Notes: generated by a model not told the origin, from the letters alone. A DNA stretch of 64,000 nt from JAKFWF01 sp963741505 (GCA_963741505.1 CAVUIJ010000027.1:1-64000), one strand, 5' to 3'. Positions 1 through 9,703 are shown, numbered from the stretch's first letter. Program-made: numbers and translations.

Positions 1-261
1 ATGCCGGGGGTCCGCGACTGCGCCGTGTTCGGCATCCCGCATGCCGAGCTCGGCGAGCAGCTGATGGCGCTGATCGAGCCGATGCCCGGCGTCGAGGTGG
101 CGCCGGCGGCCGTGCAGGCCTACCTGGCCGAGCGCATCGCCGGCTACAAGGTGCCGCGCCGCATCGAGATCCGGCCCGAGCTGCCGCGCGAGGACAGCGG
201 CAAGATTTTTAAGCGGCGCCTGCGCGACCCCTATTGGGAGAGCGCCGGACGGCGGATCTGA
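1..261 (+). CDS. Acyl-CoA synthetase (AMP-binding), C-terminal fragment
   Basis: This is the last 86 residues of an adenylate-forming acyl-CoA synthetase/ligase, cut by the window edge; the ATG at base 1 is probably an internal Met. It has the small C-terminal domain of the family: PGVRDCAVFGIPHAELGEQL near the start, then YKVPRRIEI and LPREDSGKIFKR. The Lys in SGKI corresponds to the conserved catalytic lysine of adenylation. The enzyme would convert a carboxylic acid to its CoA thioester using ATP; the substrate cannot be inferred from this fragment. The frame is uninterrupted, unlike the genes that follow. Confidence 0.85.
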   Translation: MPGVRDCAVFGIPHAELGEQLMALIEPMPGVEVAPAAVQAYLAERIAGYKVPRRIEIRPELPREDSGKIFKRRLRDPYWESAGRRI

Positions 262-308
262 GCGCGACACCGACCGGCCGGACGCTGACACCGCGCCCCG
301 GTCGCTCC

Positions 309-719
309 CTACCCCGCAGGCCAAATGCCAACGGCGCGGCAGCAGCCGGGCCAGGCCCCCATCAGCTGAATGGCGAAGCCGGCGGCAATGAACAGCAGGG
401 CAAAGGCAACGGCGCGGCCGCGCATGCCACGGTAGGCGCGCCGGGTCTCCTCGACGCGGGACTGCGTCATGCGCCGCTGCATGTCGCGCGTCATCTCGAA
501 ATGCCGCTGCATCGCCGGATTGAGGTTCTGGGGGCTCGCCTGGCCGGAAGTCTGGGCGCGGCTCAGGTGCGCCATGCTCTCCTCGCCACGTGCGTGCGCC
601 GCCTCGATGGCGCGCTCGGCTGCCTCCTGGCGCTGGGCCGCGAACCATTCCCACGAGACCAGCAGAACGCCAAGGAGCTCGACGATCAGCCCGATCACCG
701 GCAGCCAAGCCTGGCTCAT
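309..719 (-). CDS. Small two-helix membrane protein of unknown function
   Basis: A 136-residue protein with no family I recognise. A hydrophobic helix (about residues 6-25, VIGLIVELLGVLLVSWEWF) is followed by an Ala/Glu/Arg-rich, probably helical middle that carries several Met-Gln-Arg repeats. A second hydrophobic helix (AVAFALLFIAAGFAIQLMG) lies near the C terminus. The start chosen is the ATG of MSQAWLP; the longer open frame upstream reads like non-coding sequence. It is convergent with the upstream synthetase and divergent from dnaX. Probably an inner-membrane protein with its charged middle in the cytoplasm. Confidence 0.6.
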   Translation of the reverse strand: MSQAWLPVIGLIVELLGVLLVSWEWFAAQRQEAAERAIEAAHARGEESMAHLSRAQTSGQASPQNLNPAMQRHFEMTRDMQRRMTQSRVEETRRAYRGMRGRAVAFALLFIAAGFAIQLMGAWPGCCRAVGIWPAG

Positions 720-944
720 GGCACCCACCCCGCGTGACAACTGACGGCGAGCCTCGCCGGCCATCTCGTCAGCATTGCGGCGAGGTGTGGCCGCATCCCA
801 GGTCGTCGGCGATATGCTGACGCCGATCCCGCGGCGGCCCGCAACGCGGATGATGCACTGCCGCCGCTGGTCCGGTATCCTCGAGGCAAACCGAGCCCCG
901 AGCGCTGGTGGTCCAGCCACGCTCCCCCGAGTGAGCCCGAGCCG

Positions 945-2957
945 ATGTCGAAGCCGAAGATGCCGACGCCCGGCAACGATGAGACGCCGCCCTGGCTGGA
1001 TGCCGCCGCCGAGGCGGCGCCCGCGCCACGTGATCCCGACACGACGGATATGTTCGGGGCGCCGGCACCAGCACCAGGCGCAGCCGCCAAGCCCTACGTC
1101 GTGCTCGCCCGCAAGTACCGCCCGCAGACGTTCGACGACCTGATCGGCCAGGAGGCGATGGTGCACGACGCTGCGCAACGCCTTCGCCACCGATCGCATC
1201 GCCCAGGGCTACATGCTGACCGGCGTGCGCGGCGTCGGCAAGACGACCACCGCACGCATTCTCGCCCGCGCCCTCAACTACGAGACGCGACGGCGTCCCG
1301 ACAAGCCGACCGTCGACATGCCGGCGGCTCGGCCGCCACTGCGCCGAGATCATCGAGAGCCGCCATCCCGACGTGATCGAGATGGACGCCGCCTCCAACA
1401 CCGGCGTCGACAACATCCGCGAGCTGATCGAGAGCGCCCGCTACAAGCCGATCTCGGCGCGCAACAAGGTCTATCATCATCGACGAGGTGCACATGCTGT
1501 CGAAGGGCGCGTTCAACGCGCTCTTGAAGACGCTCGAGGAGCCGCCGCGCGCACGTGAAGTTCATCTTCGCCACCACCGAGATCCGCAAGGTGCCGGTGA
1601 CGGTGCTGTCGCGCTGCCAGCGCTTCGACCTGCGCCGCGTCGACGTGCCGGTGCTGGTCGCAGCATTTCGAGCGCATCGTCGCGAGCGAGGGCGCCAGCG
1701 CCGAGCCGAGGCCCTGGCGCTGATCGCGCGCGCGGCCGAGGGCTCGGTGCGCGACGGCCTGTCGATCCTCGACCAGGCGATCGCCATGGGCTCGGGCAAG
1801 GTCACGCGAGGCGGGCGTGCGCGCCATGCTCGGCCTCGCCGATCGCGGCCGCATCTTCGACCTGCTCGAGCTGGTCATGCGCGGCGACGCCGGGCGCGGC
1901 CGTCTTGGCGCTCGAGGCGCTGCACCGCGACGGCGCCGACCCGGCGCAGGTGATCGCCGATCTCGCGGAAGCCGTGCATACTCGCCACCCGCGTCAAGGT
2001 CGTCGGCGCCGACGGCCGGCCGGCGAGGCGCTCTCGGCGGAGGAGCGCCGCCGGGCCACCGCGCTCGCCGGCCAACTCTCGATGCCGCTGCTGTCGCGCG
2101 CCTGGCAGATGCTGCTGAAGGGCATCGAGGAGGTGGCCCGGGCGCCCGACCCGCTGGCCGCCGCCGAGATGGTGCTGATCCGCCTTGCCCACACGGCCGA
2201 TCTGCCGTCGCCGGACGAGATCATCAAGGCGATCGGCGGCGGCACGGTCTCACGCCGAGCGGCGACGGGGGCGTCTGCGCCATCGGCGTCCGACCAGCGC
2301 GATCCGCCTTCCAACGGCCGGCAGTCGCTGAACGCGGCGCCACCGGCCGGCGGGGCCAGCGATGGCATGTCGGCCACGCCGCCGCCGGCGCCGCACGTCA
2401 CCCGCGCACCCATCGATGAGCTCGAGTCCGAGCCGCCGACCTACCTCGACGATCCCGACGATCCGGGCCCGGGGCAGGACGATGACGAAGCAACACCGGC
2501 CCGGCCGGCGCCGCCGGCGCTCCGCCCAATCCGCACCTTCGCCGATGTCGTCGCCTTGGTCGGCGACCGCCGCGATATCAAGCTCAAGGTGCACCTCGAG
2601 GAGCACGTCAGCCTGGTCAAGCTCGACCTGCGCCAGGACGGCGTCGGCCAGCTCGAGCTCTTCCTGCTGCCGGGCGCGCCGCGCGAGCTGCCGAATGAGC
2701 TGCGCGAGAAGCTCAACGCCTGGACCGGCAAGCGCTGGATGGTGGCGGTGGCGCGGGTGCCGGGCGAGCGGGCCATCGGCGACGTGCGTCGCGAGCGCGA
2801 GCAAAAGGAGATGGAGGAGCTCAGGCGCCATCCCGCCGTCGCCGCCGTCCTCGCCGGCTTTCCCGGCGCCGAGATCAAGGCAGTGCGCCCGCTGCACCGG
2901 CCGCCGCCCGCCACCCAGCCCGACAGCAACGACGAGCCCGGCAGCGCCGCCGGGTGA
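945..2957 (+). CDS. dnaX: DNA polymerase III subunit gamma/tau (frameshifted in this sequence)
   Basis: Clamp-loader ATPase subunit that loads the beta clamp and couples the replisome. Read across frames, it gives a Pro-rich N-terminal extension, KYRPQTFDDLIGQE, the Walker A segment GVRGVGKTTTARI, the box IIDEVHMLSKGAFNALLKT, the sensor SRCQRFDLRR, and a long tau-type C-terminal region ending in a conserved domain (TFADVVALVGDRRDIKLKV). The reading frame breaks near 1165, 1335, 1482, 1550, 1662, 1810, 1892, 1980 and 2025. Most breaks are one-base insertions, for example an extra C inside the Tyr-Ile-Ile-Asp-Glu segment. The gene is essential, so these are read as sequencing errors. The start MSKPKMPTPGN is the first ATG that keeps frame with the ATPase domain. 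No recombination-protein or YbaB gene follows, although ybaB commonly does. Confidence 0.9.
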
Positions 2958-3012
2958 GCGCATCGGCGACGACCGACACCGCCATCGCCTGGCAAGCAGA
3001 AGGAATGACGTC

Positions 3013-4464
3013 ATGAGCCAATCTCCATCGGCATCGCGTGGCGGCGCGATGCAACGCTTGCGCGGCTATGTGTCGGGCGGCGGCTTCGAGGCCGAGCTGG
3101 CGCGTCGCGTTGCGATCAGGACCGAGAGCCAGAAATTCCCCGATCCCGCGGCCCTCGCCGAATGCCATCGCTATCTCGACGGCGAGATGCGGCCGGCCTT
3201 CGAGGCGATGGGCTTCACCACCAGGACCTATGACAACCCGTTCAAGGGCCAGGGGCCGGTGCTGCTGGCGACGCGCATCGAGGACGCCGAGCCTGCCGAC
3301 CGTCCTCGGCTACGGCCACGGCGACGTCGTGCGCGGCCTCGAGGACCAGTGGACGAAGGGCCAGGGCCCGTGGGTCACGGCGCGCGACGGCGACCGGCTC
3401 TACGGCCGCGGCACCGCCGACAACAAGGGCCAGCACACGCTCAACATGGCGGCGCTGGCGCGCTGTCATGGCCGAGCGCGGCGGCCGGCTCGGCTTCAAT
3501 GCCAAGTTCATGATCGAGATGGGCGAGGAGGCGGGCTCGAAGGGCCTGAAGGAGCTGGTCCGCGCCAACACGGCGGATTTCGCCGCCGACGTGCTGATCG
3601 CCTCCGACGGCCCGCGCGTGCAGCCAGGACCGGCCGACCATGGCGCTCGGCTGCCGCGGCGCCGTCAACTTCGATCTCGTCGTCGATCTGCGCGAGGGCG
3701 GCCATCATTCCGGCAACTGGGGCGGGCTGATCGCCAATCCCGGCTTCATCCTGGCGCATGCGCTGGCCTCGATCGTCGGCACCGAAGGGCGAGCTGCTGG
3801 TCGCAGCGTCTGAAGGCGCCGCCGATGTCGGCGGCCGTCAAGGAGGTGCTCGCCGACGTCGAGATCGACGGCGGCGACAAGGGGCCCGCGGTCGACGCCT
3901 GGTGGGGCGAGCCGGACCTGCAAGCCGGCCGAGCGCGTCTATGCGCGCCAACACCTTCAACATCCTGGCCTTCGCGACCGGCACGCCCGGCCGGCCGGTC
4001 AACGCGATCCCGCCGAAGGCCGTCGCCAACTGCCAGCTGCGCTTCATCGCCGGCACCGATGTCGACGGCATCATGCCGGCGCTCGAGCGACACCTGGCGG
4101 CGCAACGGCCACACTCTCGTCAAGGTGACTGCCGCCGCCGGCCGCCAACGACGGCATCTTCGCCGCGTCGCGCATCGAGCCGGACCATCCCTGGGCCGAT
4201 GTTCGTGCGCGGCTCGCTGCAGCGCTCGACGCAATGCCAAGCCCGCCGATCATCCCGTCGATGCGGCGGCTCCATCTGCAACGACATCTTCACCGACGAC
4301 CTCGGCATGCCGGCGATCTGGGTGCCGCACTCCTATGCGTCCTGCTCGCAGCACTGCGCCCGACGAGCACATCCTGATGCCGCCTCTCCGCCAACGCCGC
4401 CGAGGTGATGGCCGGCCTCTACTGGGACATCGGCGAGGGTCAGGGCGTGCCGGGGCGCGGCTAG
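3013..4464 (+). CDS. M20-family metallopeptidase (frameshifted)
   Basis: Zinc-dependent amidohydrolase/peptidase of the M20 (ArgE/DapE/CPG2-like) family, about 480 residues when frames are joined. Visible family landmarks are GYGHGDVV (first metal His and Asp), GRGTADNKGQ (bridging Asp), EMGEEAGSKG (catalytic Glu pair) and ASDGPRV (metal Asp). The dimerisation domain contains NTFNILAF and FIAGTDVDGIMPAL, and the C-terminal part contains GGSICNDIF. About ten one-base indels break the frame from 3292 onwards. It starts 55 bases after dnaX on the same strand and could be co-transcribed. The substrate is not predictable. Confidence 0.82.
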
Positions 4465-4591
4465 GCGCGTGGCCGGCGCGCGGGGCCGATGACCCGAGTG
4501 CGCATGGGGGCCTTGCAAGTCTGCAATTGCGATCGGGGACCGCCTGGCTATTGTTTCGCGACACCACCGGCGGCGCACCGCGTGCGTTGCC

Positions 4592-4624
4592 CAGAGCCCA
4601 GCCAGAGCCCAGCCAGAGCCCAGC
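4592..4624. repeat. Three tandem copies of an 11-bp unit
   Basis: The unit CAGAGCCCAGC occurs three times head to tail, ending ten bases before the ATG of the esterase gene. The last copy runs into GCGAGGACCCC ahead of the start codon, so copy number would change the leader, not the protein. Confidence 0.8.
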
Positions 4625-4633
4625 GAGGACCCC

Positions 4634-5584
4634 ATGCCGCTCGACGCAGATGCCCAGAAGGTCGTGGAGCTGATCGTTGCCGCCAACCGGCCGACCTATC
4701 CGAGCCTGACGCCGGGCGAGGCGCGCGAGGTCTATCTGGCGTCGCGCCGGGTGCTGCAGCCGGAGCTGCAGTCGATGGCCGAGATCCGCGATCTCAGCTG
4801 TCCGGGCCCGGCCGGGCCGATCCCGCTCCGCCTCTATCGCGGCGCCGGCGCGCCGCAGGGTCGCCTGCAGCCGTGCCTCGTCTACTATCACGGCGGCGGC
4901 TGGGTGATCGGCAACATCGACAGCCACGAGTGGGTGTGCCGCGGCCTCGCCAACCGGGCCCAGTGCGCCGTCATCTCGGTCGACTATCGGCTGGCGCCCG
5001 AGCACAAGTTCCCGGCCGCCGTCGACGATTGCGTTGCCGCGACGTCCTGGATCGCGGAGAACGCAGCCAGCCTCGGCCTCGACAGCTCCCGCATCGGCGT
5101 CGGCGGCGACAGCGCCGGCGGCAATCTGGCCGCCGTGGTCGCCCTCGAGGCGCGCGATCGCGGAGCGCCGAAGCTCTGCCACCAGTTGCTGATCTACCCC
5201 GCGACCGACATGAACGCGACGCACGCCTCGCACAAGACGCACGCCGAGCAGCTGCCCTTGACGCGCCCGACCATGCTCTGGTTCGTCGAGCACTACATGC
5301 GCCGGCCCGCCGACAAGAACGACTGGCGGGCATCGCCGCTGAAGGCCCCAAGCTTCAAGGGCCTGCCGCCGGCCTACGTGCTCACCGCCGGCTACGACCC
5401 CTTGAGCGACGAGGGCGAGGAGTACGCGGCCAAGATCAAGGCCGCCGGCGTGCCAACCACCGTCCGGCGCTTCGACGGGCAGATCCACGGATTCCTCAAC
5501 ATGGGGAAGATCATCGCCGAGACGCACACCGCCATCGACGAACTCGGCGACGCGCTCCGGCAGGCGTTCCGGGTGGAGAGCTGA
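4634..5584 (+). CDS. Alpha/beta-hydrolase, hormone-sensitive-lipase (HSL) type esterase
   Basis: Intact 316-residue carboxylesterase of the HSL/bacterial family IV. The oxyanion-hole motif HGGGWVIG sits near residue 90. The nucleophile elbow GDSAGGN is near residue 158, the acid is in YDPLSDEG near 255, and the catalytic His is in QIHGF near 285. The hydrolase has no signal peptide, so it should act in the cytoplasm on short acyl esters. It begins a short error-free patch (to 7.6 kb) inside an otherwise noisy region. Downstream genes are convergent, so it is probably monocistronic. Confidence 0.9.
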   Translation: MPLDADAQKVVELIVAANRPTYPSLTPGEAREVYLASRRVLQPELQSMAEIRDLSCPGPAGPIPLRLYRGAGAPQGRLQPCLVYYHGGGWVIGNIDSHEWVCRGLANRAQCAVISVDYRLAPEHKFPAAVDDCVAATSWIAENAASLGLDSSRIGVGGDSAGGNLAAVVALEARDRGAPKLCHQLLIYPATDMNATHASHKTHAEQLPLTRPTMLWFVEHYMRRPADKNDWRASPLKAPSFKGLPPAYVLTAGYDPLSDEGEEYAAKIKAAGVPTTVRRFDGQIHGFLNMGKIIAETHTAIDELGDALRQAFRVES

Positions 5585-5656
5585 GGGTGATCGCTGACGG
5601 TCGAGGTCTCGTTGCCCGGCGGCCCGATCTCGGGCTGCCGTAGCTCGAATGGCGAC

Positions 5657-6880
5657 CTATGTGATTGGCGGCGGCACGGCCGACGCCCATCCCGGCGGAT
5701 TGAAGTCCGGCGGCAGGTGCGCGCCACACACCTGTGCTGCCGCCACCTCGCAGCCGAGCCGGTATGCCGAGAAGCGGACCCTCGGATTGACGAAGCTCTG
5801 CAGCGCTCCGATGTTGGCCGCGCCGTAGGCGATGCCGTGCTGGACCCGAAGCCGCTCGTCGTCGAGCGGCACGTCGTAGCGCTGATAGGCCAGCAGATGC
5901 GGGCGCGGTGTCGCGGCGCAGGCCCGCATCTCCTTGATCTCGGCATTGATCCATGCCGACTGCTGCGGGCGCGACATCCACTGCATCATGGTGGTCGCGT
6001 GCATGCCGTTGTCGCCGATCATGCCTTCGAGCGCGTGCTTGCCGATCATGAAGCCCGGCAGCACGCGGCACCACCCGGTGGACAGTCGCGTTCGATAGTG
6101 GCCGGCGCCGACCGAGATCATCAGCAGCTCTCGCTCGCCCAGCGGCCAATTCAGTTGAAACGGCTCGAGCGTGGCCAGCAGCATCAGCTGCAGCGCCGGG
6201 TTGTTGTGGGGCGACACCCCGCCGTCGACGAAGGCGCCCATGGTTGTCTTGTTGATCGCCATCTCATGCGGCCGGAAGTACATCGGCGCGGCCGTGCTGG
6301 CGCGGATGAGATCGGTCAAGGAATAGCGCCAGTTGTCGACGTCGCCGGCAGTGCCCGCGGCCTTCCAGAACGGCGCCTTGGGAATATTCGTCAGCACCCA
6401 GGGACTGCCGGAGTTGAGGCGCTTGGTCACCACCGCCAGCCCCGTGCGCAGCTCGGCGCTGCCGAGCCGCACATCACGCCTGCCATCGGGACCCGCCAGC
6501 ACCTCAGCCACCTTGTCGCGGAGCGCACGCGAATAGAAATGGTGGCGGACCCAGCGGAGCCCGAGCATGCGCTTGCGGAAGACCTCCGACCCCTCGTCGA
6601 GATAGAGCTTCTTCAGCTCCCCGACCCGCATGCCGAAGGCGAGGCCGGTGGCGATGATGGCGCCTGTCGAGGTACCCCCGATGAGATCGAAATAGTCACT
6701 GAGCCGGAACGTGGCAGGATTGCCGGAGCGCTCGGCCAGGATGGCCTCCAGGCGTTCGAGGAAGGCGATGGTGATGATGCCCCGCACGCCGCCGCCGTCG
6801 AGCGAGAGAATGCGTTTTCTCCCCCGATCGAACAGATGCGCATCCCGCGCCGGATTGGCGGGCGGTTCCTCGGTACCCAT
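5657..6880 (-). CDS. Patatin-like phospholipase
   Basis: Intact 407-residue lipid acyl hydrolase of the patatin family. It has the oxyanion motif SLDGGGVRGII (about residues 26-36), the nucleophile elbow GGTSTGAI (about 68-75) and the catalytic Asp in FVDGGVSPHNNP (about 222-233). Patatins cleave membrane phospholipids with a Ser-Asp dyad. The start is well supported by a GGGGGGAG ribosome-binding site just before the ATG. The gene lies 69 bases downstream of the SLOG-domain gene on the same strand and is probably co-transcribed. Patatins are known as membrane-degrading effectors (CapV) in CBASS anti-phage systems, but no nucleotide cyclase is visible here, so a defence role is only inferred. 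Confidence 0.9.
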   Translation of the reverse strand: MGTEEPPANPARDAHLFDRGRKRILSLDGGGVRGIITIAFLERLEAILAERSGNPATFRLSDYFDLIGGTSTGAIIATGLAFGMRVGELKKLYLDEGSEVFRKRMLGLRWVRHHFYSRALRDKVAEVLAGPDGRRDVRLGSAELRTGLAVVTKRLNSGSPWVLTNIPKAPFWKAAGTAGDVDNWRYSLTDLIRASTAAPMYFRPHEMAINKTTMGAFVDGGVSPHNNPALQLMLLATLEPFQLNWPLGERELLMISVGAGHYRTRLSTGWCRVLPGFMIGKHALEGMIGDNGMHATTMMQWMSRPQQSAWINAEIKEMRACAATPRPHLLAYQRYDVPLDDERLRVQHGIAYGAANIGALQSFVNPRVRFSAYRLGCEVAAAQVCGAHLPPDFNPPGWASAVPPPIT

Positions 6881-6949
6881 GTCTCCCCCCTGCGCCTTCC
6901 CCCGGCATGTCCAGACCGCCGCCGGTCAAGCGGGCGTCGCTCGCATCGC

Positions 6950-7582
6950 TCACACAGCTTCAAGGTCGGACGCCAGGCTGACGGAATTGATGTGCGCCAG
7001 CCAGCGTTGCCCGCGGGCAGCCCCCGCCGGCGCGATGCCATATCGCTCCGGCGCGCGGCCGCCGCGAAACCACGCGACAACGTCGGCGGTGCCGCCGGTG
7101 CCACGTGCCGGCTTGCCGTCCCAGATGGCGATCAGCAGGTCGCACTTTGCCGCCACCCAGGCCCCGGCCCAGGCGTACTGGTGATTGCGCTCCTCGCTCC
7201 AGTCGCGCCAGGCCTCGCCGACGGACAGAAGGGGCGCCTCGTCGATCCGCAGGGCTTGCCCGAGCAGTGCCTCGAACTCCGCCTGCGATGCCGCGGTCGC
7301 GAAGTCCCGGGCATAAGCTTCCCTCGGCATCGGCAGGCAGACGACGAGCCGCGCCGCCAACATCTCCACGGCGAGCCGCGCCACCAGCCGGTCGGCGCCT
7401 TCAGCGAGTGCAGAGAGGACTTCGAAGCGCGCATCCGCATGCGCACGCCACCACTCGGCCAGGCGCGCGCGAGCCAGGCCCTCAATCGCGGCCGCACGGT
7501 CGCCGAGATCGCGATGCCCCGTCACGCCGATGCGCAGCACGGGCGGCGGCGGTGTGGTCGATTGGCTCTGTGCAGCAGGCAC
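6950..7582 (-). CDS. SLOG-superfamily (nucleotide-binding, Rossmann-like) protein
   Basis: A 210-residue protein from a GTG start. It opens with VLRIGVTGHRDLGDR, followed by VLSALAEGADRLVARLAV, then LPMPREAYARDF and CDLLIAIWDGKPARGTGGTA. This Gly-His-Arg plus Ala-Glu-Gly-Ala-Asp pattern, with a late Trp-Asp-Gly loop, is what I know from the SLOG/LOG-like superfamily, whose members bind or process nucleotides and nucleotide-derived ligands. No membrane segment or other effector domain is present. It is the first gene of a two-gene unit with the patatin phospholipase, which suggests it senses a ligand and the lipase responds. Confidence 0.7.
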   Translation of the reverse strand: MPAAQSQSTTPPPPVLRIGVTGHRDLGDRAAAIEGLARARLAEWWRAHADARFEVLSALAEGADRLVARLAVEMLAARLVVCLPMPREAYARDFATAASQAEFEALLGQALRIDEAPLLSVGEAWRDWSEERNHQYAWAGAWVAAKCDLLIAIWDGKPARGTGGTADVVAWFRGGRAPERYGIAPAGAARGQRWLAHINSVSLASDLEAV

Positions 7583-7930
7583 GATGCGGCTCCCATGCCG
7601 ACGGCGGTCTCGGCCCTCGACGGCATCCTAAGCAGACTTTCTTGGCTTCGCCAACGAAAGGCCGCTTAGAGTCTTCGATGATGCAGCATCTTATCGGAAA
7701 ACCGGTGAGGCCATCCCGGCCTTCGCCGGGACAGGCATTTTCCGGATGCTGCATGGCCCAGCATTGTCGCCGGCACGAGTGGCGAGATCACACCTCAAGC
7801 CGCCGCTGGCCGGTCGCCCAGCAGGCCCCAACGGCGGCCGCTTCGGTCGCAAATCCTGCACGATGCGTCCGTCAAGCAAGCCCCGCTCATGGCAATTGCC
7901 CGCAACGGACTCCACTGCAGCCATCGCCCA
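7583..7930. other. Gene-free stretch between the SLOG gene and ispA
   Basis: About 350 bases with no convincing coding sequence. It lies between the divergently placed 5' end of the SLOG gene and the 3' end of ispA. Its main content is the nested inverted repeat at 7681-7754. Confidence 0.6.
7681..7754. repeat. Nested inverted repeat (REP-like hairpin)
   Basis: The left arm ATGCAGCATC, a TTAT bulge and CGGAAAA (7681-7701) pair with TTTTCCG plus GATGCTGCAT (7738-7754). An inner hairpin CCCGGC-CTTC-GCCGGG (7715-7730) sits in the middle. The 17-base outer arms are perfect apart from the 4-base bulge. The architecture is typical of dispersed intergenic palindromic elements; it could also terminate transcription of ispA. 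Confidence 0.65.
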
Positions 7931-8827
7931 TCAGTGATCGCGACTGCTGACGAAGCGGGCAGCCTCGCGCAGCGTGTCGGCACGCGCGCCGAACGGCTGC
8001 AACGCCGCGACGGCGGCTGCTTCCATGGCAGCCAGGCGCCGGCGGGCGGCCGCGATCCCGAGCACGCCGACGACGGTCGCCTTGCCGGCCGCTGCGTCCT
8101 TGGCGGCCGCCTTGCCGAGGGTCGCCGCATCGCCGTCGATGTCGAGCAGGTCGTCGGCGATCTGGAAGGCCCAGCCGAGCGCCTCGCCATAGCGGTCGAG
8201 CGCCGCGGCGCTGTCGGGCGCGCCCCGCCGAGGATGGCCCCGGCCCGCAGGCGTAGCGGATCAGCGCGCCGGTCTTCATCGCTTGCAGCCGCTCGACATG
8301 GGCGACATCGGCGGCGGGCGGGCTGCGCCGCGCTTGTCGGCCTCGAGGTCGAGGCACTGGCCGCCGGCCATGCCGGCCCAGCCGGCGGCGCGCGCCAGCT
8401 CCTGCACCAGCCGGCGCGCACGGCGGCGTCGGGATGCGCGTCGGGTCGGCCAGGATCTCGAAGGCCAGCGTCAGCAGCGCATCGCCGGCCAGGATCGCGG
8501 TCCACTCGTCGAAGGCCTTGTGCACGGTCGGCTTGCCGCGCCGCAGATCGTCGTCGTCCATGGCCGGCAGATCGTCGTGCACCAGCGAGTAGCAGTGCAC
8601 GCATTCGAGCGCCGCGGCGGCCATCGAGCGCGCGCGGCGGCGGGCACGCCGAACAGCGCCGGCGCGTCTCGACGCACCAGGAACGGCCGAAACCGCTTGC
8701 CGCCGCCGAGCGCGCCGTGCCGCATGGCCTGCGCCAATCGCTCCGGCGCGCCGTCGCGCGCGAGCTGTGCGCGCAAACGCGCCTCGACACGGCGAGCCGA
8801 ATCCGCGAGCTTCTCGGCGAACGTCAT
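7931..8827 (-). CDS. ispA: Farnesyl/geranylgeranyl diphosphate synthase (polyprenyl synthetase; frameshifted)
   Basis: Short-chain trans-prenyltransferase of about 298 residues after frame repair, the normal length for IspA. The frames give GGGKRFRPFLV, the first Asp-rich motif DDLPAMDDDDLRRGKPTVHK, and the second one in LGWAFQIADDLLDIDGD. The protein ends REAARFVSSRDH. It condenses IPP with DMAPP and GPP to supply farnesyl diphosphate for undecaprenol, quinones and hopanoids. The frame changes at least four times, for example near 8230, 8400 and 8640. The usual partner dxs is not adjacent. A small exonuclease VII subunit gene is also absent on either side. Confidence 0.85.
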
Positions 8828-9060
8828 GGCGGCCTCCCGGACCTCGGCCAGAGGCACCGCCGATGGCCAGTGCCGAGGCATAGCGCGGACCCGTCGGGAT
8901 CGCAAACCCATGTCTGTCCACATGCAAATCGCCACGTCGCAACAAAGCCTTGATGTTTGGTTGCACTGCCGGACTTCAACACCTATGGTCGCCGGCACGG
9001 CGTTGGCATGCGGGCGATGGGCGTCGTCCCGCGAGCAACAGGAAGTGGGGTAAGTGGCGA

Positions 9061-9424
9061 ATGGCGCAGCGGAACGCCAAGAAGGCCAAGCGGGGGCAAG
9101 GCAAGCAGGCAGCGGGACAACCCGAGGACTCGGGGCCTGGAATCGCAACGCGGGCGGCCGCAGCGCCGTCCCGCAGAAACCGCGCAACCGCTCGCCCCGT
9201 TGGCGGCGGCGGCAGCGGGCAGGAGTCTCCGGCAACGCAGGGCGAGCAACAGCTCACCGCCGAGCATCGGGCCCTGACCGAGACGTGCGACCGGCTGCGT
9301 CTCGAACTCGATACGCTGCGCGAGCGCCTCGAGGCCTATGAGCAGGAGCGCCGTCGGATCGCCGACCGGGTTGCCTGGGCTATCGAATTCGTTGCAGGGC
9401 CTGCTCGACGAAGGCCGGGACTAG
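9061..9424 (+). CDS. Small coiled-coil protein upstream of zapA (DUF4164-like, frameshifted near its end)
   Basis: About 120 residues: a Lys/Arg/Gln-rich basic N terminus, a Pro/Ala-rich linker, then a helical segment (LRLELDTLRERLEAYEQERR) and RIADRVAWAI. One extra base near 9391 shifts the frame. Repaired, the protein ends ESLQGLLDEGRD with a TAG at 9422. In many alphaproteobacteria a small coiled-coil protein of this kind precedes zapA, which supports the assignment. It probably acts with ZapA or the divisome, but that is inference from context. Confidence 0.6.
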
Positions 9425-9457
9425 ACGCTGGCACAGCCATACATTCGGACGTGTTCA

Positions 9458-9703
9458 TTGGGGCAGATCTCGGTCACACTCAACGGCCGCACCTACACGC
9501 TGCGCTGCGGCGCCGGCGAGGAGGAACGGCTGCTGGCGCTGGCATCGCATGTGAAGGCCCGCGTCGAGGCGCTGTCCGTCGAGTTCGGACAGGTCGGCGA
9601 TGAGCGGCTGATGCTGATGGCCGCGCTGATGCTGACGGATGAGCTTTGGGATGCGAGGGACGCCCTCGAGCGGCTGCGGCTTGGCGGGCCGCCGCCCGTT
9701 TGA
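9458..9703 (+). CDS. zapA: Cell division protein ZapA
   Basis: ZapA binds FtsZ and promotes bundling of the Z ring at mid-cell. The 81-residue frame begins GQISVTLNGRTYTLRCGAGEEERLL and continues SHVKARVEALSVEFGQVGDERLMLMAALML and DELWDARD. This is the usual small N-terminal domain followed by a helical dimerisation segment, at the short end of the family. The start reads TTG; an inserted T in ATTGGGG could hide a true ATG. The gene follows the coiled-coil gene by 33 bases. The 6S RNA gene often found after zapA was not recognisable here. Confidence 0.85.
   Translation: MGQISVTLNGRTYTLRCGAGEEERLLALASHVKARVEALSVEFGQVGDERLMLMAALMLTDELWDARDALERLRLGGPPPV

Noticed and set aside
720..944. Signal recognition particle RNA gene upstream of dnaX
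   Set aside because: This is its usual place in many bacteria, but the conserved GGAAGGAAGCAG apical motif is absent and no long hairpin is visible.
1350..2419. Many long open frames on both strands inside dnaX
   Set aside because: They are shadows caused by high G+C and indels: Arg/Ala/Pro-rich translations without motifs. The same applies to antisense frames over cckA, atpA, dctM and the reductase genes.
5612..7669. 685-residue plus-strand open frame over the patatin and SLOG genes
   Set aside because: Low-complexity His/Arg/Gly translation; the minus strand carries complete patatin and SLOG motifs with proper ribosome-binding sites.
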